Positions 45,172 to 54,964 of a stretch of DNA of 64,000 bases are shown in pieces. The notes under the pieces were generated by a model. The model was not told the DNA's origin, ran no database searches, and was given only the letters and a program-made list of their open reading frames with translations. A program made the translations under genes and the position numbers. Location: NCBI RefSeq assembly GCF_900313065.1, contig NZ_OMPU01000006.1, forward strand, positions 344,021 to 408,020. The letters are read 5' to 3'. Position 1 is the first letter of the stretch; the number at the start of each line of letters is the position of its first letter. Source of the stretch: Kiloniella sp. EL199. GTDB taxonomy: Bacteria > Pseudomonadota > Alphaproteobacteria > Kiloniellales > Kiloniellaceae.

Positions 45172-45200
45172 AATAGACGATCTTTTGTAATGACAGAAGC

Positions 45201-45542
45201 TTAGGAAGCTTGTTCCTGTGCCTCAAGTCCTTTGTCTTTGAAGAACTGTTGAAGTTCACCAGTCTGGAACATTTCACGTAGAATATCGCAACCGCCAACA
45301 AACTCACCTTTGACATAGAGCTGAGGAATGGTTGGCCAGTTACTGAAATCTTTGATGCCTTGTCTAATGCTTGGGTCTTGTAAAACATCAATACCAGTAA
45401 ATTTAACACCAAGATGGGTCAATATTTGTGCCGCAGTTGCGGAAAACCCACATTGCGGAAACACAGGTGTACCTTTCATGAAAAGTACAACGTCGTTTTC
45501 GTTTACTTCCTGACGAATGCGTTCAGCGACAACGTTATCCAT
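45201..45542 (-). CDS. grxD: Monothiol glutaredoxin (Grx4 type)
   Basis: 113 residues. The single-cysteine active site is FPQCGFSATAAQIL, and the glutathione-binding region includes WPTIPQLYVKGEFVGGCDIL. Grx4 proteins bind a [2Fe-2S] cluster with BolA partners and pass it on. The bolA-like gene lies directly upstream, so this is the expected Grx-BolA pair. AAGGAATAAACC precedes the ATG. Confidence 0.96.
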   Translation of the reverse strand: MDNVVAERIRQEVNENDVVLFMKGTPVFPQCGFSATAAQILTHLGVKFTGIDVLQDPSIRQGIKDFSNWPTIPQLYVKGEFVGGCDILREMFQTGELQQFFKDKGLEAQEQAS

Positions 45543-45581
45543 AAGGTTTATTCCTTGATCGTATTAATTCAGTAAGATGGC

Positions 45582-45818
45582 TTAGGTCTGCGGGGCAGAA
45601 GTCTGTAAAGCCAGCGCGTGTAACTCATTGCCCATACGTCCTTGGAGGGCTTGGTAAACCATCTGGTGCTGTTGCACGCGGGTTTTCCCTTCAAAGGCAG
45701 GCGAAACGACGTAAGCTGCATAGTGATCACCATCACCACGAAGATCTTCAATGGTTACATCTGCTTCGGGCAGTGCATCCCGAATCAATGCTTCGATCTC
45801 TGCAGGGTTCATCGGCAT
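45582..45818 (-). CDS. BolA-family protein
   Basis: 78 residues from the ATG at 45818, supported by AAGGA about 8 bases upstream; an ATG at 45839 adds seven unlikely residues. Family features are MNPAEIEALIRDALPEADV, GDGDHYAAYVVSPAFEGK with the cluster-ligand His region, and RVQQHQMVYQALQG. BolA proteins bind monothiol glutaredoxins via a shared [2Fe-2S] cluster; grxD lies 39 bases downstream. Confidence 0.94.
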   Translation of the reverse strand: MPMNPAEIEALIRDALPEADVTIEDLRGDGDHYAAYVVSPAFEGKTRVQQHQMVYQALQGRMGNELHALALQTSAPQT

Positions 45819-45982
45819 AAATACTGTCCTTGTTCTCATTTCTCCGGTTCAGATTGAGAAGCTTGTTCTCGATTCTCAATCCTTTTCAGGTACCACACTA
45901 CAAAGCTTGTTCGAAAAGATCTACAGGAGAGGTATTTTAAATCCTCTCCTGCGTCAAAACTTCTTTCCGACGGTGAATAAAG

Positions 45983-48172
45983 TTATCCGGCCATATAGTT
46001 TGGCATCCATGCTTCGTTGCATGCACGAAGCTCTGTTACGGATATGGTACTTCCACCTGGTAGCGTCAAGCCATTCCCGCCTGTACAACCAACGACAACG
46101 GCGGAAACGCCTACTTCTTCGGCTGCTTCAAGAAAGCTCTCGGCATCACTAATAGAAATCAGGTAACGACCTTGATCCTCACCGAATAACCAAGCCGTTG
46201 TCGGTGTTTCAACTTCTGCTGGTTTGATTACTTCTACGCCCATGTTTGATGCAATGGCCATATCGGCAACAGCAGCAGCAAGGCCGCCATCGGATAAATC
46301 GTGACAGCTTTTTACAAAACCGCCTTCAATTTGTGATCTGACAAACTCACCGTTTTTACGTTCGGCGGCAAGGTCAACAATCGGTGCATTTCCTTCGCGA
46401 CGTCCTTCTATCACATCAAGATAGATGGACATGCCAACATGTCCGATTGAATCTCCGATGAGAACCAGACTTTCCCCTTCGGATCCAAAGGCAACTGTTG
46501 CTGTTTTGTCCGAATTTTTAATCAGACCGACACCACCGATTACAGGTGTTGGCAGAATGCCTTTACCGTTGGTTTCGTTGTAGAGAGAAACGTTACCGGA
46601 TACGACTGGGTAATCCAGCGCAAGGCAAGCATCGCGCATGCCTTCGATACAGCCTACAAACTGTCCCATAATTTCCGGGCGTTCCGGGTTGCCAAAGTTC
46701 ATGTTATCGGTAATAGCCAAAGGTGTTGCGCCAACCGCTGTGATATTGCGATAGGTTTCGGCAACAGCCTGTGCACCACCCCGAACCGGGTTTGCTTTAC
46801 AATAGCGTGGTGTACAGTCTGAAGTCACAGCAAGAGCACGGTTGGTACCGTGAACACGAACAACGCCTGCATCACCACCCGGGCGTTGGATTGTATCACC
46901 CATAACCATGTGATCGTACTGTTCCCACACCCAGCGACGGCTGGACATATTCGGGGAACTCATCAAGGTTTTCAAAGCGTCTGTAGTATCACTTGCTTCT
47001 TTGATGTCACTTGCAAGTACGTCTTTTGAATCTGGTGTTGGTACCCACGGGCGATCATATTCCGGAGAATGATGTGCCAATGGTTTGATCGGCAGATCAC
47101 CAACGACATCGCCGTGGAACTTCAGAACCATGCGCTTGCTATCAGTCAACTTTCCGATAACAGCAAAATCAAGATCCCATTTCTCCATGATAGAGCGTGC
47201 AAGATTTTCTTTCCCGGGCTTGAGGATGATCAGCATGCGTTCCTGGCTTTCAGAAAGCATCATCTCGTAAGGCGTCATGCCTTCTTCGCGCTGGGGAACC
47301 TGATCCAGATCCAGTTCGACACCCATGTCCCCGGAAGAAGCCATTTCAAAGGAAGATGAGGTTAAGCCAGCAGCACCCATATCCTGAATAGCCACGATGG
47401 CATCTGTCTGCATCAATTCCAGGCAGGCTTCTATGAGTAATTTTTCTGTAAAGGGATCACCAACCTGTACGGTAGGGCGCTTTTCATCCGATGCATCATC
47501 GAACTCAGCAGAAGCCATGGTAGCACCATGAATACCGTCGCGGCCTGTTTTGGAACCAACATAAACAACGGGATTACCAACGCCAGATGCCTGAGCTGTA
47601 AAGATACGATCAGCTTTTGCCAAACCGACCGTCATGGCATTTACAAGGATATTGCCGTTATAAGAAGGATCAAATTCAACTTCACCAGCAACTGTTGGAA
47701 CTCCAACGCAATTACCATAGCCACCAACACCGGCAACAACACCAGATACTAGATGACGTGTTTTGGGATGATCAGGTTCACCAAACCGCAGTGCGTTCAC
47801 ATTGGCAATTGGACGGGCACCCATGGTGAAAACATCACGCAGAATACCACCGACACCTGTTGCTGCACCTTGATAGGGTTCGATAAAGCTTGGATGATTG
47901 TGGCTTTCCATCTTGAAGATAGCAGCATTGCCGTCACCAATATCGATGACACCAGCGTTTTCGCCGGGACCCATAATGACTTGTGGCCCTTCGGTAGGAA
48001 GAGTTTTAAGCCACTTTTTTGATGATTTATAAGAGCAGTGCTCGGACCACATAACTGAGAAGATACCCAGTTCCAGAAGGTTGGGTTCACGACCCATAAT
48101 TTCGAGAACAAGGGCGTATTCTTCTTTGTTGATCCCGTGTTCAGCGACGATTTCAGGGGTAATTTCACTCAT
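45983..48172 (-). CDS. purL: Phosphoribosylformylglycinamidine synthase, large subunit (small-PurL type)
   Basis: 729 residues, the length of the separate PurL that needs PurQ and PurS. Landmarks are [35 protein letters not shown] with ATP-binding residues, [12 protein letters not shown] and [16 protein letters not shown]. It performs the fourth step of purine synthesis, turning FGAR and ammonia into FGAM. It starts 12 bases after purQ, and AAGGTG precedes the ATG. The three subunit genes are ordered S-Q-L in one leftward transcript. Confidence 0.98.
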   Translation of the reverse strand: MSEITPEIVAEHGINKEEYALVLEIMGREPNLLELGIFSVMWSEHCSYKSSKKWLKTLPTEGPQVIMGPGENAGVIDIGDGNAAIFKMESHNHPSFIEPYQGAATGVGGILRDVFTMGARPIANVNALRFGEPDHPKTRHLVSGVVAGVGGYGNCVGVPTVAGEVEFDPSYNGNILVNAMTVGLAKADRIFTAQASGVGNPVVYVGSKTGRDGIHGATMASAEFDDASDEKRPTVQVGDPFTEKLLIEACLELMQTDAIVAIQDMGAAGLTSSSFEMASSGDMGVELDLDQVPQREEGMTPYEMMLSESQERMLIILKPGKENLARSIMEKWDLDFAVIGKLTDSKRMVLKFHGDVVGDLPIKPLAHHSPEYDRPWVPTPDSKDVLASDIKEASDTTDALKTLMSSPNMSSRRWVWEQYDHMVMGDTIQRPGGDAGVVRVHGTNRALAVTSDCTPRYCKANPVRGGAQAVAETYRNITAVGATPLAITDNMNFGNPERPEIMGQFVGCIEGMRDACLALDYPVVSGNVSLYNETNGKGILPTPVIGGVGLIKNSDKTATVAFGSEGESLVLIGDSIGHVGMSIYLDVIEGRREGNAPIVDLAAERKNGEFVRSQIEGGFVKSCHDLSDGGLAAAVADMAIASNMGVEVIKPAEVETPTTAWLFGEDQGRYLISISDAESFLEAAEEVGVSAVVVGCTGGNGLTLPGGSTISVTELRACNEAWMPNYMAG

Positions 48173-48184
48173 TCTTTTATCACC

Positions 48185-48874
48185 TTATGAAAGTGCCGCA
48201 ACAAGGCTATCAAACATGGGGCGTCCATCTGTACCGCCCAGAACATCCTCGCAAAGGCGTTCAGGGTGAGGCATCATGCCTAAAACATTGCCCTTTTCGT
48301 TATAAACGCCAGCAATATTATTCAGAGAGCCGTTCGGATTGCTTGCATCACTAACACTGCCATCTTCGGCACTATAGCGAAAGGCAACTTGTCCATTGTT
48401 TTCCAAGGTTTTTAAGCTTTCTGCATCCACGAAGTAGTTTCCATCGTGATGGGCAACAGGGATACGGATGTTTTGTCCTGCCTGATATTGCTTTGTGAAG
48501 ACTGTGTCGTTGCGTTCTATTTTGAGATGAATATCCCGGCAGACAAATTTTAGGTTGCTGTTACGCATCAGTGCGCCGGGCACCAGACCACATTCTGTCA
48601 GGATTTGAAAACCATTACAGATACCTAAAACTGGGACACCTTTGTTGGCACGGGCGACAACTTCTTTCATAACGGGTGATTTCGCTGACATCGCTCCACA
48701 GCGAAGATAATCGCCGTAGGAAAATCCGCCAGGAAGGCAAATCAGATCAACATCATCAAAGTCGGCATCTTTATGCCAGACCATCTGGGGTTCAGATCCC
48801 ATGGATTGACGCAACGCGACCTGAATATCTCGGTCACAGTTGGATCCTGGGAAAACGATAACCGCCGCTTTCAT
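48185..48874 (-). CDS. purQ: Phosphoribosylformylglycinamidine synthase, glutaminase subunit
   Basis: 229 residues from the ATG at 48874, preceded by GAGGAACTTGCCA. A class I glutamine amidotransferase: the nucleophile Cys is in [20 protein letters not shown], the oxyanion region in [16 protein letters not shown], and the His/Glu pair in [15 protein letters not shown]. It supplies ammonia to PurL. It lies between purS and purL. Confidence 0.97.
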   Translation of the reverse strand: MKAAVIVFPGSNCDRDIQVALRQSMGSEPQMVWHKDADFDDVDLICLPGGFSYGDYLRCGAMSAKSPVMKEVVARANKGVPVLGICNGFQILTECGLVPGALMRNSNLKFVCRDIHLKIERNDTVFTKQYQAGQNIRIPVAHHDGNYFVDAESLKTLENNGQVAFRYSAEDGSVSDASNPNGSLNNIAGVYNEKGNVLGMMPHPERLCEDVLGGTDGRPMFDSLVAALS

Positions 48875-48964
48875 TGGCAAGTTCCTCGTAGTTTGAAATT
48901 ACAGTAAGCCATTACAGATCTTTCAGTCGTGATTGCAGAAATGTGTTTCTGCAAAAGCACGAAC

Positions 48965-49207
48965 TTACTGTTCCAGATCGATGGAATAGTTTTCGATCAC
49001 AGTGTTTGCCAAAAGCTTTTCGCACATGGCTGTAACGGTTTCGCGTGCTTTTGCTTCATCAGTCTCTTGGATGTCAAGTTCGATGAATTTTCCCTGGCGT
49101 GCCTCGTTAACACCATCAAAGCCCAAGGAGCCCAGTGTGTGTTCAATCGCTTTGCCCTGAGGGTCTAGGACTCCGTTTTTCAGAGTGACATGGATGCGCG
49201 CTTTCAC
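48965..49207 (-). CDS. purS: Phosphoribosylformylglycinamidine synthase subunit PurS (GTG start)
   Basis: 80 residues. It starts at GTG with GGAG about 7 bases upstream. The sequence KARIHVTLKNGVLDPQGKAI and FIELDIQETDEAKARETV match PurS, a small dimeric bridge between PurL and PurQ. In many alphaproteobacteria purC lies immediately upstream; here it does not. Confidence 0.95.
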   Translation of the reverse strand: MKARIHVTLKNGVLDPQGKAIEHTLGSLGFDGVNEARQGKFIELDIQETDEAKARETVTAMCEKLLANTVIENYSIDLEQ

Positions 49208-49325
49208 CCGTATTCTCCATTATTCAGTTGCGAACAGAAACCGCTTTTATGGCCTCTGATAAGCTACTTTCGTTTAAACAACTTGGGGACCTTTTAAAGG
49301 CCCCCGCTACAATGAACCTTTAGGT

Positions 49326-49628
49326 TCAGATTTCATTCTCAATTCTGCCCGACAATGTACGAAGAAACATCGTAAGCTTCTGCATGGCTGTTGTTCTTTT
49401 ATCGTAAGCAAAAGTTATCAGGCTATTGAGGGAATTTCTTATAGATAGATACGATAGAACTGATCCACTGCCAGCAGGCAAGGGTGACAGGCAATAGTGT
49501 AATGTGCCCGTTAAAGAGGCCAATGGTTTGCCTTTGAAAAACGGCTTGCCCGGCATTCGCTCAGTCCCTTGGGTTTCTACCCAGAAAGAGATAACAAAGG
49601 ATGGATGCTTGTTTCCATTCCTATACAT
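49326..49628 (-). CDS. Doubtful hypothetical protein upstream of purS
   Basis: A 100-residue frame in the 607-base gap (49208-49814) where purC would be expected. It contains SFWVETQGTERMPGKPFFKG and PLPAGSGSVLSYLS. It has no signal peptide, no recognised domain and no resemblance to PurC. Codon use is not clearly coding. The rest of the gap is AT-rich, apart from small hairpins such as TGAACC/GGTTCA at 49313-49328. It may be a decayed or spurious frame. Confidence 0.3.
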   Translation of the reverse strand: MYRNGNKHPSFVISFWVETQGTERMPGKPFFKGKPLASLTGTLHYCLSPLPAGSGSVLSYLSIRNSLNSLITFAYDKRTTAMQKLTMFLRTLSGRIENEI

Positions 49629-49814
49629 TCGCGGTCCATATAGCAGTCTGTGCTATAGAAGACAATCCTAGTTTGGCTTTTGTACTTATATAGAATTTTA
49701 TAAGAAAAAATTCTTTTTGGTTTAGCAGGATTAACTACTTAATATTACAGATCATTCTGATTGAATATGTTGTTTTTTAGTTGATGCTTTATGATTGAGT
49801 AACTTCAATAGGCT

Positions 49815-50570
49815 TTATATCTCTACGTCTTCAAAAGGTATGTCGCTGGGTTTACCATTGGCAAACCACCACTTTATTTTTTCTGGAGTCCCTTTCGCTG
49901 TCATGGCCTTTGGGGCGGGAAGGGCGATAAGAGAGGATGAGGTTGTCTCAAAACCTGTTGACGTTTCTACTGTCATTGCTGCCTTGGGATAAGGGTTTTT
50001 CCGAGCCAAAATTTCTTTCCAGCCTGACCAATCATTTGCGTCAACATCGGGAATAGAGTTCGCAAAATCCTGTCTGTGAGTTGTAATACGCGGGCTATCA
50101 TCGTTGCCATCACCAGCTGTGATCATGAAAATTCCTTTGGGGATGGGGAATACTTCTACTGCGCCGGGGCCATTTTCTGTATCATTACGTAACCAGAAAG
50201 CTTTTTTATAATCTGCAATAATCAAGTTGAAGCTTCTGTATGCTGCAGTATTTAAATCAGCAAGTGCCATCGCGGCATCATAAGAATCGGCATGATCCAG
50301 AGCCTCCAGAACCAATTCGCCTCTGCTGCGTTTATCTACTTGAGTGCCTAAGCTTCCGCGGCGATTTAAGACGCAGGAAAGAAGGCCGTAATCATTTGTC
50401 CCCAGCCAGGTACCCCCAGCAAGTTCATCCAGGCCAGCCACAATTTCTGGTCGATCATGCCAATGTCGCCCAGGGGGAAGCCAGGGACGATCATTCATTT
50501 CATCTCGATTGCCTGCAAATAAAAGGGGCCATTTATGACCCGGGCGAGAAAGAAGGGTAACGGTACACAT
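49815..50570 (-). CDS. NRDE-family (TANGO2-like) protein
   Basis: 251 residues. It starts MCTVTLLSRPGHKWPLLFAG and has the family-naming motif NRDE in GNRDEMNDRPWLPPG, then GGTWLGTNDYGLLSCVLNRR. The Cys at position 2 suggests an Ntn-hydrolase-like fold. TANGO2 homologues are linked to haem or lipid handling, but the bacterial role is not established. AGGA lies four bases before the ATG. It sits between the pur block and the zeta-subunit genes. Confidence 0.9.
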   Translation of the reverse strand: MCTVTLLSRPGHKWPLLFAGNRDEMNDRPWLPPGRHWHDRPEIVAGLDELAGGTWLGTNDYGLLSCVLNRRGSLGTQVDKRSRGELVLEALDHADSYDAAMALADLNTAAYRSFNLIIADYKKAFWLRNDTENGPGAVEVFPIPKGIFMITAGDGNDDSPRITTHRQDFANSIPDVDANDWSGWKEILARKNPYPKAAMTVETSTGFETTSSSLIALPAPKAMTAKGTPEKIKWWFANGKPSDIPFEDVEI

Positions 50571-50786
50571 AGTTCCTACTATAAAATGGGTTCCTGCTAT
50601 AAAATGGAATTATATTCATAAAATTAGTGAGTTTCCCTTGCAGAAGTGAAGGGGTATGACAAAATATATAACAGATGGTTCAATGAATGGCTTTCAGTAA
50701 TTTTGTAAACTGATTTCGTACTGAAATAACCACCAGTTTTAAGTTCAAGAGTAAAAAATTAAGTTCAGGCAAGGAGTCTTTGTTTT

Positions 50787-51107
50787 ATGATTAACATTAG
50801 TGACCGCGAAAAGGCATTTGAAGACAAATACCAGCATGATGAAGAGTTGCGGTTCAAAACAGAAGCACGCCGTAACAAACTTCTTGGGCTATGGGCCGCT
50901 GATTTGATGGGACTTACCGGAGATGCTGCTGAGGAATATGCAAAGACAGTTATTAAAGCAGACTTGATTGAACCCGGTGACGAGGATGTAAAACAAAAAG
51001 TTCTGAAGGATTTTCAGAGTCGTAATATCGATAAATCAATCCATCAGTTAGAGCGTCAAATGGCTGACTTGATGGAAGAAGCTAAAAAACAGCTAATGAG
51101 TGAATAA
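50787..51107 (+). CDS. F1-ATPase inhibitor zeta subunit (DUF1476), copy 1
   Basis: 106 residues, helical and highly charged. SDREKAFEDKYQHDEELRFK followed by ARRNKLLGLWAADLMGL is the canonical DUF1476 pattern. In Paracoccus this protein is the zeta subunit, whose N-terminus enters F1 and blocks ATP hydrolysis. It should act on the cytoplasmic face of the ATP synthase. AAGGAG lies 10 bases before the ATG. A strong terminator separates it from a second copy. Confidence 0.93.
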   Translation: MINISDREKAFEDKYQHDEELRFKTEARRNKLLGLWAADLMGLTGDAAEEYAKTVIKADLIEPGDEDVKQKVLKDFQSRNIDKSIHQLERQMADLMEEAKKQLMSE

Positions 51108-51138
51108 CAGGCTGTTAGCTTGTGGTACTTTACTACTC

Positions 51139-51169
51139 AAAAGGAGCTTCCCACGGAAGCTCCTTTTTT
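51139..51169 (+). terminator. Terminator after zeta copy 1
   Basis: A perfect 13-bp stem AAAAGGAGCTTCC / GGAAGCTCCTTTT with a 3-nt loop and further T residues. Confidence 0.95.
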
Positions 51170-51318
51170 GCTTTTTAGGGATCTCAATCTCTTTTACTCC
51201 AGTGGCTGATTAAAATTAACGTATAAACTTTTGGTTATTAAGTTGCCTCTATATTGAAATATAAAAGTGTGTTTCAGGATCTTTTATATTTCAGTCTCTA
51301 TTTAGGGAAATGTAGAAC

Positions 51319-51639
51319 ATGGATGCATTACAGGAATTGAAAGAAGCTCATGAAAACAAGTTCAAACATGAGCAGGATATCCTCTTTAAGGCCAAAATTC
51401 GCCGAAACAGATTAGTCGGGCTTTGGGCTGCTGAATTGATGGAACTCTCAGCCAGTGACGCCGAGACGTACGCAGAAGAGCTGGTGGAATTACATATCAA
51501 AGATACTGGACGTGATCGTTTGCAGGTTAAGATTGTTGACGATTTTACACGGTATGGAGTTCATAAATCCGAACATCGTATTGAGCGACAAATTCAGGAT
51601 TTCATGAATCAAGCTTTAGAATTGGTAAAAATTGAGTAG
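51319..51639 (+). CDS. F1-ATPase inhibitor zeta subunit-like protein (DUF1476), copy 2
   Basis: 106 residues, the same length as copy 1, aligning without gaps at the core: IRRNRLVGLWAAELMELSAS versus ARRNKLLGLWAADLMGLTGD. The N-terminal inhibitory segment is divergent (MDALQELKEAHENKFKHEQD) and lacks the canonical DREKAFEDKY. It may have changed affinity or a different partner. It has its own promoter region (51170-51318) and a ribosome-binding site AGGGAAA. It arose by tandem duplication. Confidence 0.9.
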   Translation: MDALQELKEAHENKFKHEQDILFKAKIRRNRLVGLWAAELMELSASDAETYAEELVELHIKDTGRDRLQVKIVDDFTRYGVHKSEHRIERQIQDFMNQALELVKIE

Positions 51640-51665
51640 GTACTAACTTTGGGGAAGAAGCATAT

Positions 51666-51697
51666 AAAGAAAGCCCCGATTTCAGAGCTTTCTTTTC
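51666..51697. terminator. Terminator between zeta copy 2 and purB
   Basis: AAAGAAAGC (51666-51674) pairs with GCTTTCTTT (51687-51695) between two convergent genes; T residues follow on the plus strand. Confidence 0.75.
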
Positions 51698-51741
51698 ATT
51701 AGGTAATGCAACTTGAGATCATATAGTGATCTCTCACATAC

Positions 51742-53133
51742 TTATTTTCCAAAAATCCGCTCGAAAATGCGATCAACATTTTTGGTGTGATAGCTGATTG
51801 AATCTTCATCCAGAAGTTTACTGAGTTTTTCAACACTCAGAATTTCCATCAAGCCTTCGTCTTTAGACATAAAGAAGAAGAAACGATTGTCGTGTTCTTG
51901 TGCCTCTTTTTCCACGGCATCAAGTTCCGCTGGGGAATCCGGGTTGTCGGGATCAATGCCATAGCTTTTCCATACACGCATGGCGTTGCGTTGAACAATG
52001 CGATAGGCATCTTCGCGGCTGACGCCATTCTGAGTGAGGTAAAGTAATACCCGCTGGGCGTCGTGGATCCCGCCGAAGTTGTTCATATGGTCCAGCATAT
52101 TTTGCGGATAGACCACAAGCTTTTCAATGGTGCCAGCCAGACGATTAAGTGCAAAATCAAGCGTTACAGTCGCGTCTGGACCGATCATACGTTCGACGGA
52201 AGAGTGCGAAATATCTCGCTCGTGCCATAGGGCAACATTTTCCAGCGCAGGTGTTACTGCGGAACGAACAATACGTGCCAATCCGGTCAGGTTCTCTGTC
52301 AGAATTGGGTTACGTTTGTGAGGCATCGCAGAAGAACCTTTTTGGCCCGGAGCAAAATATTCCTGTGCTTCACGAACTTCTGTGCGCTGTAAATGACGAA
52401 TTTCAGTGGCAATGTTTTCGATAGAAGAAGCGATGATACCCAGAACTGCAAAGTAATTTGCATGACGATCACGTGGGATAACTTGAGTTGAAATTGGCTC
52501 AGGCGTCAGGCCCATTTTTTCGGCTACATGTTCTTCTACAGACGGGTCAACATTGGCAAAGGTACCGACTGCACCCGAAATCGCGCAGGTTGCAATTTCA
52601 TCACGTGCTTGTTGCAGACGTTTTTTGTTACGATCCATTTCCGCAAAGAAACGAGCAAACTTAAGGCCCATAGTAACTGGCTCTGCATGAATGCCGTGCG
52701 AACGACCAATACAAGCCATATGTTTTGTTTCTTTGGCACGTTTTTCCAGTGCAGCCAACAGACGATCCATATCGGCAAGTAAAATATCTGCAGCCTGTGA
52801 CATTTGAACGGACAGGCAGGTATCTAACACATCAGAGGATGTCATGCCTTGATGTACAAATCTGGATTCTTCACCCACGTTTTCCGCAAGTTCAGTCAGG
52901 AAGGCAATGACATCATGTTTGACTTCTACTTCGATTTCATCAATGCGTGCAATGCGTTCCGGAGTATAAGGCTTTTGACCTTTTTCCCAGATGATGGCCA
53001 CAGCTTCTTTAGGGATAACACCCAGAGATGCCTGGGCGTCACAAGCATGTGCTTCAATTTCAAACCAGATACGAAATTTATTTTCTGCTTCCCAGATTGA
53101 AGTCATTTCTGGGCGACTATAACGTGGGATCAT
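51742..53133 (-). CDS. purB: Adenylosuccinate lyase
   Basis: 463 residues. The superfamily signature is GSSAMPHKRNPILTENL. Other landmarks are MIPRYSRPEMTSIWEAENKF, FVHQGMTSSDVLDTCLSVQ and GRSHGIHAEPVTMGLKFA. The C-terminal part contains an acidic insertion (DPDNPDSPAELDAVEKEAQE), making it longer than the common 435-residue form. It acts twice in purine synthesis, releasing fumarate. The DUF1476 genes converge on it, a typical alphaproteobacterial neighbourhood. AAAGGA precedes the ATG. Confidence 0.97.
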   Translation of the reverse strand: MIPRYSRPEMTSIWEAENKFRIWFEIEAHACDAQASLGVIPKEAVAIIWEKGQKPYTPERIARIDEIEVEVKHDVIAFLTELAENVGEESRFVHQGMTSSDVLDTCLSVQMSQAADILLADMDRLLAALEKRAKETKHMACIGRSHGIHAEPVTMGLKFARFFAEMDRNKKRLQQARDEIATCAISGAVGTFANVDPSVEEHVAEKMGLTPEPISTQVIPRDRHANYFAVLGIIASSIENIATEIRHLQRTEVREAQEYFAPGQKGSSAMPHKRNPILTENLTGLARIVRSAVTPALENVALWHERDISHSSVERMIGPDATVTLDFALNRLAGTIEKLVVYPQNMLDHMNNFGGIHDAQRVLLYLTQNGVSREDAYRIVQRNAMRVWKSYGIDPDNPDSPAELDAVEKEAQEHDNRFFFFMSKDEGLMEILSVEKLSKLLDEDSISYHTKNVDRIFERIFGK

Positions 53134-53315
53134 GGTGCTTTTGTTCCTTTGGGAAAGTGCACAAAGTTATGGCAAATTTTTATTGCCAACAATCTCAGGG
53201 TGAAACAAGCGAAGTTGTCAGCTTCTGTCAACTGTTATAGTGAATTTATCTTCTTCTTTCTCCCTGGGACAATGTCGCTCTGCCTATCTAACTATGGCTG
53301 AGTTTGATAATAAGC

Positions 53316-53333
53316 GTTGTATATACATACAAC
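53316..53333. promoter_or_regulatory. Small inverted repeat upstream of the membrane-protein gene
   Basis: GTTGTAT (53316-53322) and ATACAAC (53327-53333) with a 4-nt spacer lie in the divergent gap between purB and the next gene. It could be an operator or a chance AT-rich palindrome. Confidence 0.3.
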
Positions 53334-53426
53334 TTTATGTCCTAATGCTCCTGTCTTTTAACAACCTCTTTCTTGTGCTATAGCCCTCGACCATAAAAAA
53401 TTAATGAAAAATTCATTGAGGCGGAT

Positions 53427-54167
53427 GTGACACAAAATTCAGCAAATAATGCTGATAACCTAACTGATTTTTCCAAACTTTATTGGCAGTGGCTACCATT
53501 GTTAATGGTAGTGGTTATGGTTATCGGTCGTACAGTTTTCCCGGACTGGGCAGAGTACGAATACTATATTGAGAGTGAACGACGCGGCATTGTTGAGAAT
53601 GCTGCTTTTGTTATGTTGGTACCAGCAGTTATTTTCGGTTTCCTGGCTTGGCGCATGCGCGATGCTCTACCGTCAAAATACCTTGGCTACTGGTTAATGC
53701 TTTGTACTATTGCAGTCTTTATCGCTGCGGGTGAGGAAGCAAGTTGGGGGCAACATTGGTTCCAGTGGGAAACACCAGAAGGCTTGGCTGCCATTAATGA
53801 TCATAATGAAACCAATTTCCACAATACGCTTAACGGTCATGATACAACAATAAAATCAATTATCATGATCGGTATGGCGATCGGGACGATTGTTATCCCA
53901 CTTATTATCAAGTTCGGGTATATGGCAAAACCAGCTATGGGAAGTGCTCTTTACTGGCTGTTTCCAACCGTTGTTGGCTTGCCAGTTACTATTTATTGCC
54001 TTGTCAGTCGTGTGCTGAGGCAGCTTTTTCAGAAGTGGACCCGGCTAGATGAGCATATGTATTTTGATATGGATTTGAACGAACTAAGCGAGTTTTATGT
54101 TGCTTGTTTCTTATTTTTCTATCTCTTTTCGTTCTGGTATCGCTTGCGTCAAACTAGAGCATCGTAA
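53427..54167 (+). CDS. Polytopic membrane protein of unknown function (GEEASWGQ motif)
   Basis: 246 residues from a GTG at 53427 with GAGG five bases upstream. About six hydrophobic helices are visible. Polar residues sit at predicted membrane borders: AAGEEASWGQHWFQWETP and NDHNETNFHNTLNGHD. The GEE-SWGQ and N-E-N-HN pattern occurs in uncharacterised bacterial membrane proteins and would suit a metal site or membrane hydrolase, but I cannot name a function. It is monocistronic with its own terminator. Confidence 0.85.
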   Translation: MTQNSANNADNLTDFSKLYWQWLPLLMVVVMVIGRTVFPDWAEYEYYIESERRGIVENAAFVMLVPAVIFGFLAWRMRDALPSKYLGYWLMLCTIAVFIAAGEEASWGQHWFQWETPEGLAAINDHNETNFHNTLNGHDTTIKSIIMIGMAIGTIVIPLIIKFGYMAKPAMGSALYWLFPTVVGLPVTIYCLVSRVLRQLFQKWTRLDEHMYFDMDLNELSEFYVACFLFFYLFSFWYRLRQTRAS

Positions 54168-54186
54168 ATTGAACACTTGTTCTCGG

Positions 54187-54213
54187 AAAAGGTCGTCTAT
54201 GGGTGACCTTTTT
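54187..54213 (+). terminator. Terminator after the membrane-protein gene
   Basis: Stem AAAAGGTC / GACCTTTTT with a 10-nt loop, then T residues, between two convergent genes. Confidence 0.78.
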
Positions 54214-54227
54214 ATTGGTGCTTTGTT

Positions 54228-54911
54228 TTACAGTAACCCGAGATGTCGGAAGCTGCTGTTGCCAGTTTTGCTGATGATTAAATGATCATGCAGTTCAATG
54301 CCAAGCTTTCCACAAATTTCCTTGATTTCTTTTGTCATGGTTATATCTGCTGGCGAGGGTGAAGGATCTCCGCTGGGGTGATTATGAACCATAATCAAGG
54401 CAGAGGCGCTGAGTTCTAAAGCTCTTTTCACGACTTCGCGTGGGTAAACAGGGGTGTGGTCTATTGTGCCTTTTTGCTGGATTTCATCAGCAATCAGCCG
54501 ATTTTTTCGATCCAAAAAAAGAAGCCGAAACTGTTCAACTTTTTCTCGGGCCATAATGATCTTGCAGTATTCTAACAGTCTGTCCCAGGTATCAATTACC
54601 GGATGATCAAGGATAGCATCTTTAGTCAAACGCCGGGCAGCTTCGGGAATGAGCTTAAGAAGTGATGCAGCTGCATCCCCCACACCGGTCACTTGTTTAA
54701 GTTCATTTGGTGAAGCTGCAAAAACTTCGGCTAAAGATCCGAACGTTTCGATTAGTTTTTTAGCCAGGGGTTTTGTATCCCCACGCGGATTAACACCAAA
54801 AAGGAGAAACTCAAGCACCTCATAATCAGCAAGGCTCTCAGCACCTTTTTCCAACAGGCGCTGGCGCAACCTATCGCGATGACCATGATAATGAGGTTTT
54901 TCTGTTTTCAA
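54228..54911 (-). CDS. radC: RadC-family JAB-domain protein
   Basis: 227 residues. An N-terminal helix-hairpin-helix-like region (HYHGHRDRLRQRLLEKGAES, ELKQVTGVGDAAA) is followed by a JAB/MPN-like metalloprotease domain. Its zinc motif is in MVHNHPSGDPSPSPADITMT, with LHDHLIISKTG. Despite the name, a DNA-repair role is unproven. No ATG fits; the TTG at 54911 gives the shortest form that includes the conserved HYHGHR. Confidence 0.9.
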   Translation of the reverse strand: MKTEKPHYHGHRDRLRQRLLEKGAESLADYEVLEFLLFGVNPRGDTKPLAKKLIETFGSLAEVFAASPNELKQVTGVGDAAASLLKLIPEAARRLTKDAILDHPVIDTWDRLLEYCKIIMAREKVEQFRLLFLDRKNRLIADEIQQKGTIDHTPVYPREVVKRALELSASALIMVHNHPSGDPSPSPADITMTKEIKEICGKLGIELHDHLIISKTGNSSFRHLGLL

Positions 54912-54964
54912 ACCAATGCCCGAGTAAGTCCAAATTTAAGAATATTTACCAGAATTAAGAATAT

